Part shown: piece after piece, positions 11,780 to 23,335 of the stretch | Layout of the letters: every line of letters begins with the position of its first letter | Numbering within the stretch: position 1 is the first letter of the stretch | Assembly (NCBI GenBank): GCA_003254885.1 | Contig: QANT01003322.1 | Coordinates: forward strand, 1 to 64,000 | From: Purshia tridentata | Taxonomy: Eukaryota; Streptophyta; Magnoliopsida; Rosales; Rosaceae | Length of the DNA stretch: 64,000 nt | Reading direction: 5' to 3' | Translations under genes and position numbers: made by a program | Notes under the pieces: generated by a model | What the model saw: the letters and a program-made list of their open reading frames with translations, nothing else | Told to the model about the DNA's origin: nothing | Databases searched by the model: none

Positions 11780-14448
11780 ATGGCTAGTATCTTAAGAGGT
11801 AACGTTAGCCATATGATGGAGCTGGGAAGAAATCAAAGAGCGCTTTGTAAACAGCTTCATCCTTCCGGCTCCAAAGGGATGTGGACCCAACAAAACCCTT
11901 TAGATTATCCATATCCTCTAATGATGGCCCAAATCATCCTAATTGTTGTTACCTCCCGATTGCTTTATGCTTTTCTCAGGCCTTTGGGACAAACCAAATT
12001 TGTCTGCAATCTCATGGTATACGTTTCCGAATTCTCTAACGTACTAGCTAGCTAGCTTATTCTCGGTCTTTTATATATACGTCTAATGTGTCTATCTCTC
12101 TTTGTATTGAAGTTTTTCTCGGCTTGCTCGATCATATGTTGTGAATTGAATTGATTTTAATTTTTTTCAGGGTGGCATTATCTGGGGGCCCTCTATTCTA
12201 GGGCAGAACCAGGCAATCAAAGATCAACTACTATACGAAGGAAAAGAGTTCCCCTTGTTTGACACAATAGCAGTTATGGGCACAGTATACTCCATGTTCA
12301 TAATCTCAGTGAAAACTGACTTATCCTTGCTGAGAAGGAACGCAGAGACTGCTTGCAAGATTGGTCTGCCATGCCTCATATTACCTCTGGCAGCAAGCTT
12401 AACCCTTCGCCAGTTATTCAAAAAAATTCCGGGAATGAATGGAATAGGATTCTTTGGCCCCTATTCTTCGTTTACGTTGTCTTCTTCTTTCTTTCCTGTC
12501 ATAGCTCAGGCCTTGGACGAACTCAACCTCATGACTTCCGAGTTGGGCCAAATTGCCATGTCCTGTGGAATGCTCAATGATGTGCTTGCATGGTCCGCCA
12601 TGACAATCACTTTCCTAGTTCAAGAACGATTTTCAATCAACGGGTTAGAGGCTTTGGTTTCCTTTTTTTTTTTGGTATGTTTCATCTTCTATTTCGTACG
12701 ACCACTTCTACAATTGATTGCCAATGAAACAAAGGCCACTGAGGGACATGAAGTAAAGGAATATTACGTAGTTGCAATACAACTTTTGGTTCTGGTCTTG
12801 GCATTTGTCTCAGATGCCATAGGCACCAGGGCTACTGCTGGCCCTATAATTCTTGGGTTAGTCATGCCACATGGACCGCCTCTTGGGGCAACAATAGTAA
12901 ATAAGACCGAATTCTTCGTCTCCGAATTTCTTATGCCAGTCTTCTTTTTCCGTGTTGGCTTTCACATAAATGTGTATACACTTTACAAGTGGAGCAGTGT
13001 TGTCAAACTTGAGATTTTCCTCCTTGTCACATATGCTGCAAAGATTGTGGCAATTATGGTGGTTGGAGCGTTGTGCAAAATGAAGTTGAAAAACAATCTC
13101 ATACTCGGCTTGATTATGAGTATCAAGGGTATAGTGGAGCTTATGGATTATAATCGATGGAGGACCAAAAAGGTAATTAGCAAGATTTCAACAATTTCAT
13201 TTTTTTTTTAAGCAGTACTTACGTAGTTGTAATATAGTATTGATCTGGATACCCAATTAATTAATATTCTTAATTGCATATATATATATATATATGCAGG
13301 CCATAAATGTAGAATGTTTTACTCAAATGGTGTTGTCTGCCATGGTTTTGACGATGATTGCAACAGCATTGGTTCATTTCTTATACAAGCCTAAACTACG
13401 AGAGGGAGAGAGTGTAAAAAATATGCAGTCAGTGGCAAGAGACTCAGAAATGCTTGGCATTCTTTTCTGTGTCCACAACGAAGAAAGTGTTCGCAACATC
13501 ATCTTCCTCCTGGAAGCCTCAAACCCAACAGAAGCAAGCCCTATTTGCGCCTACGTCATCCACACGGTGGAGCTCATGGGCCGCTTGGCACCACTTCTAG
13601 TCCCTGTCACAAAGCAGAGAACCCCATTGAGGCGCACAAACTCACCCACCTATCACATGATGCAAGCCCTTGAGAATTACTCCAAAGACTACTCCGAAGG
13701 GCCGGTTCTAATCCAAGCCTACACCATGATGGCCCCTTATAGAAGCATGCACGACCCCATTTGCCGTCTAGCCAGTGACAACCTCATTCCTCTCATTATC
13801 ATACCTTTCCATGAAAACCACCAGAGCATGGTTGGCCCCTCCGCCATGTCCGCTGAGATCCGCCATTTCAATGTCAATGTACAAACCTACTCCCCTTGTA
13901 CCGTTGGAATCCTTGTCGACAGAGACCTGTCTTGTCGTCTCAGCTTGGGTACCAAATTCTCCTGCAATGTTGGAGTGTTTTTCATTGGCGGGCCCGACGA
14001 CCGCGAGGCATTAGCCTACGCAGGCCGCATGTCGGGTAACCCGGAGGTGGTGATGATGGTGTTCAGGTTCACACTGCGGAATAAAACAAAGGGCAACGAA
14101 GAGGAGGCGAAGCTGGACAAGGAGTTGGTCGACAAGTTTAAGCTAAGGAACAAGAGGAACCCTAGCTTGGATTGGCGAGACATAGAGGTGGAAGACGGTG
14201 TGCAAGTTGTGGATGAGATTCGGAAGTTGCAGGGCAACTACGACCTTGTGATGGTGGGGCGGCGGCACAATGAAGTGTCTTTGAGGGACGAAGAAATGGC
14301 GGACTTCGTGGAGAATGCAGAGCTGGGAGTGGTTGGCGACATGCTTGCTTCCTTGGATTTTTGTGGGGGGATGACGAATGTGTTGGTGATCCAAGATAGC
14401 ATCTACGTCTCTTGCGAAGCTTCTCATGATGCTTCCATAAGTGGATAA
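11780..14448 (+). CDS. CHX-type cation/H+ antiporter
   Basis: Three exons, 11780-12016, 12171-13172 and 13300-14448, all joined in phase 0, give 795 residues, a normal length for the plant CHX branch of the CPA2 family. An in-frame TAG at 11768-11770 lies just before the first ATG, which fixes the start. Residues ~45-415 form a chain of about twelve hydrophobic segments, with GGIIWGPSILG near residues 80-90 and the Asn-Asp pair (MLNDVLAW, about residues 215-216) expected in the ion path. The transporter core ends with SIKGIVELM. Exon 3 encodes the long soluble tail typical of CHX proteins, including YDLVMVGRRH and DMLASLDFCGGMTNVLVIQ. Members exchange K+ or other monovalent cations for protons in endomembranes or plasma membrane. 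Which CHX clade, cation or membrane applies is not decided here. The neighbouring SEO gene converges on it. Confidence 0.93.
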
Positions 14449-15583
14449 AGTGCATGGCGATCCTGAGATTTTGGAGGCCTATGTGAAAATTAATTAAGAT
14501 GCATATATGGGGCCTTACTTACTTAGGACACAATGTTAAGGTGCCATATTTTTGTGCCTTAATTTTGTATCGATCCTAATCACGTATGTATAATTCTACG
14601 TGACATTTTATATATACAAAAGAATAGTTTTAACTATTTTTTAAAGTGTCACGTTTCACTAACATTCATGATATATAGATAACAAAACTGAAACACAATT
14701 TAATTTCTTACAATGAGCTCACTCAAACTCTTAGACAAGGGGGGCTCCATTGGCAAGACAAGTTAACTAAAACAAACAGATCGAGACCTTGTCCATTGTC
14801 TTGGCCCTATAATGCATTGCTTTGATATTAGGCAAATAAATTAGTCACATCCAAGATCTATGCCATTAGGAATAAATTGCTGCCATCAAACTTTAATTTT
14901 TCGGTTGGCCCAATATTCTCCATATAAACAAATAACGAAGCGGATAAAGGAGATTGTAAAGAACATTGCACATAAAGGAGATTAAAAAGGATAACAATTT
15001 GCACCAAATGAGATTAATCATTGACATAAATAAGCAAAGAAGCATTGCATGCATATTGCCAACTAAGCTATGTCTTTTTCTACCAACTAGATTAGCTTGT
15101 GGTTTAGTGGTATTTATTTTTTTTTTCTCAATGTTATAAGAGATTCCAAATTCATGAAATGATATGTGATATACTTAGTGCTGAATGATGAAAGAGGAGC
15201 TTTGGGTTTATTCATCTTAAAAGGACGATATGGCTAATGGGGTAGCAGTAGTACTAGTGAATTTGGATGAGATCGAGAAATTGATGAAATGGAAAGAAGA
15301 GATTGGATAGAACCGTACATTGGATTTATCCAATACAAATATTAGACCAGAGAAGTACATTAACTAATTGAACAATTCATGAACATCCATCATGAATTGG
15401 TTCAATATTATTCCAACACATTATTAATTGGCCACACGGCCCAAAACACATAATAGTAGTGCAAGTACTGAAAGAGAGCGAGAGACCAATAAAACTATTT
15501 GGATCACCAATTTTCATATATTGCATTATTCATGTGACCTCCACCTCTTGTACGTGGTCCAAATAGCAGTACGTACTTAGTAC
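14449..15583. other. Convergent intergenic region between CHX and SEO
   Basis: This 1.1-kb AT-rich spacer holds the 3' ends of two converging genes. No exon-like frame, hairpin or repeat of note was seen. Confidence 0.6.
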
Positions 15584-18500
15584 TTAATGATGTGCGCTAG
15601 GACCATCAATGTGGCAGCACTTGTAGCTGATAAAGGTCTCCATGCTGCGCTGGCAATCCGGGCACTTCATTGTTTCGGGGACCTTTCCACTGCTGCCCGG
15701 AATGTCGAGGCGGCAGCAAGGTCGACTAGCAAGACGAACCCTCTCGTGGTATGCCTTAAAGCAAAATTCAAACCCTTTCTCGCGCATATGGTCCTTCCAT
15801 TTATCAAAGTCCTCTATGACCTTTAAGACGGATAAACCATGACCAGTGACCAACACAGTAGACCCTTTGCTGAGCACAGCCCATCCACTTTCGTTTTTGT
15901 AAGAAAGCAGCTTCTGAATTTCTTGTGTGACAGTGTCGGCCTGCTTGTGAACTTTGGTGAAGAAGAGGCTTTCTATGCCGGTCCAAAAGCGGCCTAGAAT
16001 GCCATGGTCGTCCTCTCCCTTGCTGCCCTTCCCCACGCACACCAATTCGATGTGAATCTTTGCTTCCTTCAAGATGGGGTCATTTGCAAGGGCTGTTGCT
16101 TTTTTTGTGAATTGTTGAATCCATTCATTGTCTTTGCCACCATAGAAGAAAATGTACTTGTCCTCTTTGATCTGTTTGACCAAAATATGATGAAAACCAC
16201 ACAATAAAAAAGAAATTAATTAATTAGTCAAATGTGCCAATCTAACATGTATAACAAATCATGCCCCTCAACTTTGATTTGGTAAAAGGAAGTATTACCC
16301 AGTTTGGTAGCGATGGGTGAATGCCATCAACAACATGGCCAACCCAGCTATCTCCACCAGAGTGTGAGAGATGTTCTTCTGTTTTCTTTGTGAAAGGGAA
16401 GGCCTTGACTCCCCATAAACGAATCATGTGGAGAGCGTTAGAATGCTCGACTTTGCCTTGTGGGTTCATCACCACCAGTGAAGGCTTACCCTTGAAGTTC
16501 CACTCCTCCTTGATGAACTTGATGCCTGCTATGGATGCTGAGTACTGCACTGTATACCATGGCATCTTAGACCTGAGAACCTCAAACTTCTTTCTCAGGT
16601 CGTCAGTCCACTGCTCCACAATCGGAATCCACACAATCTTGTATTGATTCTCCTTCTTTGTAAATTCATGAATGGGTTTGAGAATCGAAATGTCATCATC
16701 GGAGATGTCCAGGCTCGAAATGAACAATAACACATTCTTTCTCTTTAAGACGTCGATCTTCACCTGTTTAAACAATATTATTACTTGTCATATTTCAAAC
16801 TAAAGTGATAAAAAGTTAACAACTACTTTGTACCACATTTAAAAATGATTTAATTAGGTAGCTAGCTCATTGTAAATTAAATTGTTAATAATATATTATT
16901 CATTTGTCTATGTAGATCTCAACTTTATTATATTTAGAGATGTGGTCTACACTATGATCTACTAGTTCACTAATTCACACATTAAATTGTTCGTAAAGAT
17001 TATATTGGCAATTTAATTTTGTGTCACTAATATTGTGCCCTTAAATGACTTTATTGTACTCTTTAATAAGCTTTAATCGGCTTGAAATTAACAGCCTACT
17101 TGTACCTGCAGTGGTACCAATATTACTACTGTTTTGGTAATAGTACGTAGCAAAAATGCAACTGCAAAATTAATCTCATTAGAACAAACCACTTGTTTAG
17201 TTGAACCATCAATGAGTGGCTGAACATTGTCCTTGGTAAAGATCAAGGCCTTGAAGACCTCCATGATTTCAGTAGGAGTATGAAAGACTCTCATAATCCT
17301 TCGGTAAGTCTCTGCATCCTCTGCATTAATTAATTAAACAACAAATGTTTAATTCTTCACCTTTTAATTGCTAGTGCAACAAAGAATATGATTTCTAATG
17401 AATGTGATTTGCAAATTAGAAACCCACCAATCTGTTTTCTGCAAACTATCAGCTGTATCTTCAGCTTGTTTAGGACGTAGTGGATTTTTTGAGCAAAAGG
17501 AGCTAGATCAAATGCCTTGTCTCTGAAACGTATCCATGGTCATGTTTTAATGTTAAACAAGGCAATGTTCTTGTCGGATAATATGCCATATTATGTTATT
17601 AAACTATCAATTACGCACTTTTCATTAAAAAAAGAAAGAATCTGCCGTACCAGACTAAAAGTTTGAAAATAAAACATGCTTGCCAAAATGCCCGAAAAGA
17701 AAACATGTGCCAATATATTTTCTCAAACGATTTATGGAGAACTTACTCATCACCGGTGAGGGTGGTGACCTTAGTTGCGCAAGCAACAACAGTGACAATA
17801 GCCCAATACACATCCACTGGAATATGATCAAGTGCTATTGTCAACTCCGGCACATCTTTTGGGTCGTAACTCGAAAGCTTCTCGAACTCAAAGATGCACT
17901 CGATCACTTGCAATGTAGCCTTGATCAGATTGTTAAGCGCAAGCACTGACTGCCTGCGTTTGTGCAGTTCCGAGGGGTTGAGGAGGACAGGGACTCGTTT
18001 CAGGACTGCAATTGATTTGGCGAGCCGGTCCGATTCGTGAAGCTGGGCTAGCAGCCAGAACTCCCCATATTCCATTGCAAAAGCTGCCAGCGTCAGTACT
18101 GCCTTTGCCTCCCATTGATAGTTTGATAGCTTGTTGAGTATTGCCAGGGTTGTGTTGTGGGCGATTTCATCACCAGGAGGCTTGCATTGCATCTGAAAAT
18201 TTCAACTTAATTAAGTACACTCTTAATAAGAGAGTTTGACATATCTTATATAAATGTGTTGTTCATATTAATTGATATATAGTCTGACAATATATTTTAC
18301 CATATTTTAAGTAAGAGAACATTATCCTACAAATCATTATTGAAATTATAAATTTTTTCAGTAATTAATAACCTCGCAGGATAGTGACTTAAGTGTGCAC
18401 AATGGTACGCTGAAGTTGGCTTTGGGGGTCTTCTCCTCTATGTTTTCCACATGCACTTGGGTACCCTGCAACAAGGCACAAGTAATTAATAAGCAGTACT

Positions 18501-18861
18501 AAGTCTTTCACTATATATCTAACATGTTATGTAATGAAAAAATAAACTAGTATAACGAAATGATTCTAGATATTTATCATCAATAAAAATGATTTCCAAT
18601 CTTAAATAATTACATGTTATATATATGTGTACGTACCTGCACGATTTTGTCAACATTTTGAGTTGCGCGCTTCAGGATGTTTTCGACGATGGCAAAAAGA
18701 GAATCATCATCAAAGGAATCATCAGGATGAACATGAGTAGCATAAATTTGGTCCAAGATTTTCTGGTCAGACATGGAAAACAGGCTAAGCTCACCATTAA
18801 TGTGGTGGTGAGTGACTGCTGAGGCCACCTTGGTAGCCACATTGTGTGCTATGCCTAGCAT
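15584..18861 (-). CDS. Sieve element occlusion (SEO) phloem protein, complete
   Basis: Seven exons: 18861-18637, 18465-18373, 18192-17747, 17522-17428, 17320-17190, 16763-16299 and 16171-15584. Every border is GT/AG and phases close, giving 680 residues, within the usual 650-800 of the family. The N-terminal SEO domain begins MLGIAHN and carries MSDQKILDQIYATHVHPDDS. The middle part contains the conserved FAMEYGEFWLL. The C-terminal SEO domain has a thioredoxin-like stretch (KNVLLFISSLDIS, IYFYGG-like FFYGGKD) and ends in the family's cysteine motif CPDCQRSMETFISYKCCH at residues 655-672. SEO proteins assemble into P-protein filaments of sieve elements. A sister copy sits in the same orientation at the left edge and a decayed fragment at 23092-23335. 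A TATA box lies about 92 bases before the ATG. No defect seen. Confidence 0.96.
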
Positions 18862-18952
18862 GATGATGATGGCTTAATAACTCTGTGGGCTTTAAGGCAG
18901 GCTTATGAGTAATTTCTTGTGTTGATGCAACTATCGCTTATACTTGCTGCTC

Positions 18953-18960
18953 TATTTATA
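18953..18960 (-). promoter_or_regulatory. TATA box of the complete SEO gene
   Basis: The minus strand reads TATAAATA, 92 bases before the ATG at 18861. It is identical to the octamer before the left-edge SEO exon. Confidence 0.6.
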
Positions 18961-19539
18961 TCCGCGTTCACCTTGAACGTTAGCTGCTAAGTGGGCCGCA
19001 TTTCTACATGATCTTGACAAGTGAAGGGTCTGGATTGAAGAGGTCAATCTAGATAATTATACACGTGAATCTATGGCTGAAGTTAACATAGGACATGAAC
19101 CTGCCCAATCCGATTAACCACCCATTTCTGATAAGTCTGGGTGGTTCGGATTGAGTTCACGTCATCTCGGGTGAGTTCGCTACAAATAACTTGTAATTGG
19201 GACGGGGGCTCTTCACTCCCCATTTACAACCTAGTCCACCAATATACTAATATTAATAATTTTATTTATATATACATACTCAATAAAGCCTTCAGTAGCA
19301 AACCATATGAAGGGTTTTTAAGCGATGTGGGATTGCTGATGAAAACATATTTTTTCTTTGTTCTCTTATCCCACATTGAAAATAAGAGAAAGTTAACTCT
19401 CTCAATTCTCTTATAAAATGGTTGTATTGCTTCCATTTTGCACATAGTCACACTTGAAATTTTCATAACTCGTGAGTCGGACTTTTTCATATAGGCCAAA
19501 ATTAAAATATTTATCTTGGGTTTTAATTGGACAACCTAA

Positions 19540-20825
19540 TTAAATTGCCCAATTAAATTGTCAATTCATTAACCTAAAACTAATTAATCTGATTATTAAT
19601 TGGGTGGTTTAAGTTTGAATTTTTTCAATCCGACTATATGAGCTGGTTACGAGTTAAGCCTCAACCCAATCTAACTAGCCCAGTGCCCAACCCTAACTAA
19701 AGTAATTAAACTATACTATCCCTTATCATATATCCACATGAAACACAATTAGAATATTGACAAGCATGTATGGATGAATTGGCGAATTGGACCGTCACAA
19801 TATCTCGAATGGTGGGAACACAAGGACTTCACCTCTTCCATATAGAGGGAGTAGTGAGGTTTTTTTTAATTTTGCAGGACCACTCTGTTCAAAATTAATG
19901 CCGTTGTATAATTGTATTTGTGTAATAAAAACAAACAACTCATCAAACCATTGACAAGCATGTATGGATGAATTGGCGAATTGGATCGTCACAATATCTC
20001 GAATGGTGGGAACACAAGGACTTCACCTTTTATTTGTGTAATAAAAACAAACAACTCATCAAACCCTAACAAAAATTTCCAGGCTCATAACAAACTTATC
20101 CCAATTTTAATTAAAGTTACCAAGTTAATTAGATATAGCAGATTAATTAATTTTAGGAGATAAAGTGAGATGAAAAAATATCAGGAAGTAATGTAAAAAT
20201 TCAAATTACTTTTTGTGGTAAACCAAATAATAAGCCATTAATTGCCCAATTAAACTATCAATCCATTAACCTAAAACTAATTAATCCGATTATTAATTAG
20301 GTGGTTTAAGTTTGAATTTTTTCAATCCGACTATATGAGCCGATTACGAGTTAAGCCTCAACCCAATCTAACTAGCCCAGTGCCCAACCCTAGCTAAAGT
20401 AATTAAACTATACTATCCCTTATCATATATCCACGTGAAACACAATTAGAATATTGACAAGCATGTATGGACAAATTGGCGAATTAGACCGTCACAATAT
20501 CTCGAATGGTGGGAACACAAGGACCTCACCTCTTCCATATAGAGGGAGTAGATAGGTTTTTTTAATTTTGCAGGACCACTCTGTTCAAAATTAATGCCAT
20601 CGTATAATTGTACTTGTGTAATAAAAACAAACAGCTCATCAAACCCTAACAAAAAATTCCAAGCTCATAAAAAACTTATCCCAATTTTAATTAAAGTTAC
20701 CAAGTTAATTAGATATAGCAGATTAATTAATTTTAGGAGATAAAGTGAGATGAAAGAAATATCAAGAAGTAATGTAAAAATTCAAATGAATTTTTGTGGT
20801 AAACCAAATAATAAGCCATTAATTA
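19540..20825. repeat. Large tandem duplication with 697-bp offset, left unit with an extra internal repeat
   Basis: The segment beginning near 19546 (TTGCCCAATTAAA) recurs near 20240. Landmarks line up, for example GACAAGCATGTATGG at 19759 and 20456, with only scattered differences, so the duplication is recent. The left unit has an extra partial copy: GACAAGCATGTATGG appears again at 19953, followed by a shortened repeat of the same text. The right unit ends near 20825 (AATAATAAGCCATTAAT). No protein is encoded and no terminal inverted repeats were recognised. Confidence 0.88.
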
Positions 20826-20906
20826 ATGAAAAGGATAGGTGCTCTATCTTCCTTTATTAAAAGAGGGTGCATCTGAAACCTTAATATGAATGTAGGAAAG
20901 TCCAAG

Positions 20907-21697
20907 CAGGGACGGATGTACATTGTGGGCTAGGAGGGCTATAGCCCACCCTAGTTTTTTTTTTTTTGGTAGTAGTACACCTATTGATGAAGGCCAGCCC
21001 ACCTAATTTTTTTTTTTAAAAAAAGTTTTCTACTGGTCTTTTAGTTGGTTCAGTACTTTTTATTTGCTTTGACCAAACAAAATTAAACATCAGTGCTCTT
21101 ATTGTCTCCTTAGTCATCTCTCGCCACTGTTCTCTCTATGTAAAGGTTATTTATACTAATCTATTTATAATTTATAGTATTAAGTCAATTATACTAATCT
21201 ATCTATAATCTATTTATAATGTTGAAAATTAGTTGAAATAATAAAGTTTGTATTCTTTCGCATGATTTATAGATTGATTTGTCTAGAGTTGACTCTTCTT
21301 GTTTCTACCACAACAGCGGAACAAAAATTTTAATATTTGAAGATTATTAAAACTCAGTTTCGGAATAAGATAGATGAGGAGTTTTTTGATGATTATTTTT
21401 TTTAATATTAAAAATAACTTTTTGATAGTATATAGATATAGAGTAATTAAGGATTTCTATGTTCTAAAGAAGCGCAAAGTTCAATTCTCACAAACTTATC
21501 TTGTATTTGCATTGCATGTTTCATTGTTTTCTTATTTTGATTTTTTTTTCTTGTTTATTTTTTTTATTGATATACATTTTAAGGGATACAACTTACTATG
21601 TTCCTCGTGTATCTTTTATATTTATTAATAAAATTTCTTCGTACTATCAAAATTTTCTTTAGCCCCCCTCAATCTTTAATTCCTTAATCCGTCCTTG
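20907..21697. mobile_element. Non-autonomous hAT-type DNA transposon, 791 bp, with 8-bp target duplication
   Basis: The left end reads CAGGGACGGAT and the inverse of the right end reads CAAGGACGGAT (10 of 11 match). Identical 8-bp flanks AGTCCAAG lie at 20899-20906 and 21698-21705. An 8-bp target duplication and CA(G/A)GG termini are typical of hAT elements. The interior is AT-rich and has no recognisable transposase, so it would need an enzyme from elsewhere. The perfect target duplication and well-kept ends suggest a fairly young insertion. Confidence 0.9.
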
Positions 21698-22801
21698 AGT
21701 CCAAGCATGGTCTGCAGGGACCAAATATATATATTATTGTATATATGCAACAGAAAACTTACACTTGTTCAAATATGTGTAATGGTAAATCTCAATTTTA
21801 TATGTAAGTGTTACATAACTTGTGTCGATTAATCTCACGCGTGTTGAAATGAAACATATGCAGTCATGTGACTCATTTCTAATTTAAATTACACACTATA
21901 TATTTGACATGTAGGTATTAAGTTATTAACGTACAAGAAGAAATCGATCATTAATTAGACAAACCGAAATATTATTGAGAGATGAACAACGATGAGTTTT
22001 TACAATTCCAAGTAAATTCCATATAGCAGTATTCAATTATAATATTTGTGTAGCAGGACCAGTACGTGAAACACAAACCCACTTCCTTTGTCTGATATGC
22101 GCTACAGAGACAAGGATTTTGAAGTGAAGAAGACAAACCTCGTATATATATTGTTGTTGGTTTTCGACTCGTGTTACACGTTCTGTGTGTATTATTTCTA
22201 TGGCTAATGGACACGGTCCACGGATAATAAATTAATAATCATAATATTATTATCAACAAGCTAATAGCTACTTCTACAAATACAATATTAAAGATCGATT
22301 TCAAGTTCTAATCATCATTCCCAGATTAGAAAAAAAATTACTAACAATAATTTTTGTAAGATAATGTGGTGATCGACAAATGAGTTAATCAAATCAGCTT
22401 AGATTAATTGGTCAGTTATATAAAATAATTTCTCAAATTAGTAAACACCAAACTATAAGATTTCGATATATCTTGAGATTTTTGTTTCGGACGGATATCA
22501 ACATCGGATACGGTATCTTTCCAATTGTTTTCTATATGTGTCTATTTTTTCATAACATCGTTATTTAATACCTTACAGACTTACACTGATGAATAAGCTT
22601 ATATATGTATTGTTTTCCAAACAGAAAAAAAAGGAGAAAAGCTTAATTATATATGTATTGAAATATATTAGCAATTATCTTTTCCTCTAGGAGAAATCTG
22701 CGTGGCGTGTGAATGAGAATGGAGACAACTTAATTAGTTTGTTTGTTGGTAATGACAATTATGGCCATCAATTGTCGTCCTTTTTTTANCAGATCAGATC
22801 T

Positions 22802-23000
22802 GGTGGTGGCCGAAATTTCGATAATTTCGATGATTTCGGTGAAATTTCGATAATTTCGATGATTTCGGCGAAATTTTGATAATTTCGAAAATTTCGGGGA
22901 AATTTCGGCGAAAAATTAATAGGTTGTTGTTAAAATTTCCATACCCCCAAAAAACGAAATTTTCGGCAAAATTTCGCCGAAAATTTCGAAATTTAAAACC
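22802..23000. repeat. AATTTCG-type short tandem array
   Basis: GAAATTTCGATAATTTCGAT and GATTTCGG blocks repeat at about 28 bp at 22810-22870, then decay into shorter CGAAATTTCGG-like motifs up to about 22998. Many words are self-complementary (CGAAATTTCG), so either strand can fold back. An N sits just before it at 22789. It may be the terminal array of an unidentified mobile element. Confidence 0.75.
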
Positions 23001-23091
23001 TTGCCTGAAAGTGACACAAGAAGCAATTTTAACCTTGGTCTCTTTTGGTCTTTATATTATTATGAAATGCAAAAGAAAAATAAAAATTGAA

Positions 23092-23335
23092 GGAGGGCTC
23101 GTTTGCAAGGTTTGTTGCTTTTTTTGTGAATTGTTGAATCCATTCTTTGTATTTGCCACCATAAAAGAAAACGTATTTTTCCTCTTTGATCTGTTGCCAA
23201 CATATGATGAAAACCACACCAACAAAAAAAAAATATATATATCAAATGTACCAATCTAACATAACAAATCATGCCCCTCAACTTTGATTTGGAAGGCGTT
23301 GGAATGCTAGCTCGACTTTAGCTTGTAGGTTTGTC
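23092..23335 (-). pseudogene. Decayed SEO gene fragment (exon 7 start, intron 6 and part of exon 6)
   Basis: On the minus strand this reads QIKEEKYVFFYGGKYKEWIQQFTKKATNLANEP, split here as QIKEEKYVFFYGGKY then KEWIQQFTKKATNLANEP, matching the start of exon 7 in the complete SEO gene. It is followed by the matching intron 6 (CAAATCATGCCCCTCAACTT) and by a short piece matching exon 6 near 16435-16465. About 150 bp of exon 6 present in the intact gene is missing between these blocks. The retained intron shows it came from DNA duplication, not reverse transcription. No other SEO exons were found nearby, so it cannot encode a protein. Confidence 0.85.

Noticed and set aside
14016-14455. Antisense frames over CHX exon 3
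   Set aside because: They are shadows of the GC-richer coding exon; the sense frame has the CHX tail motifs.
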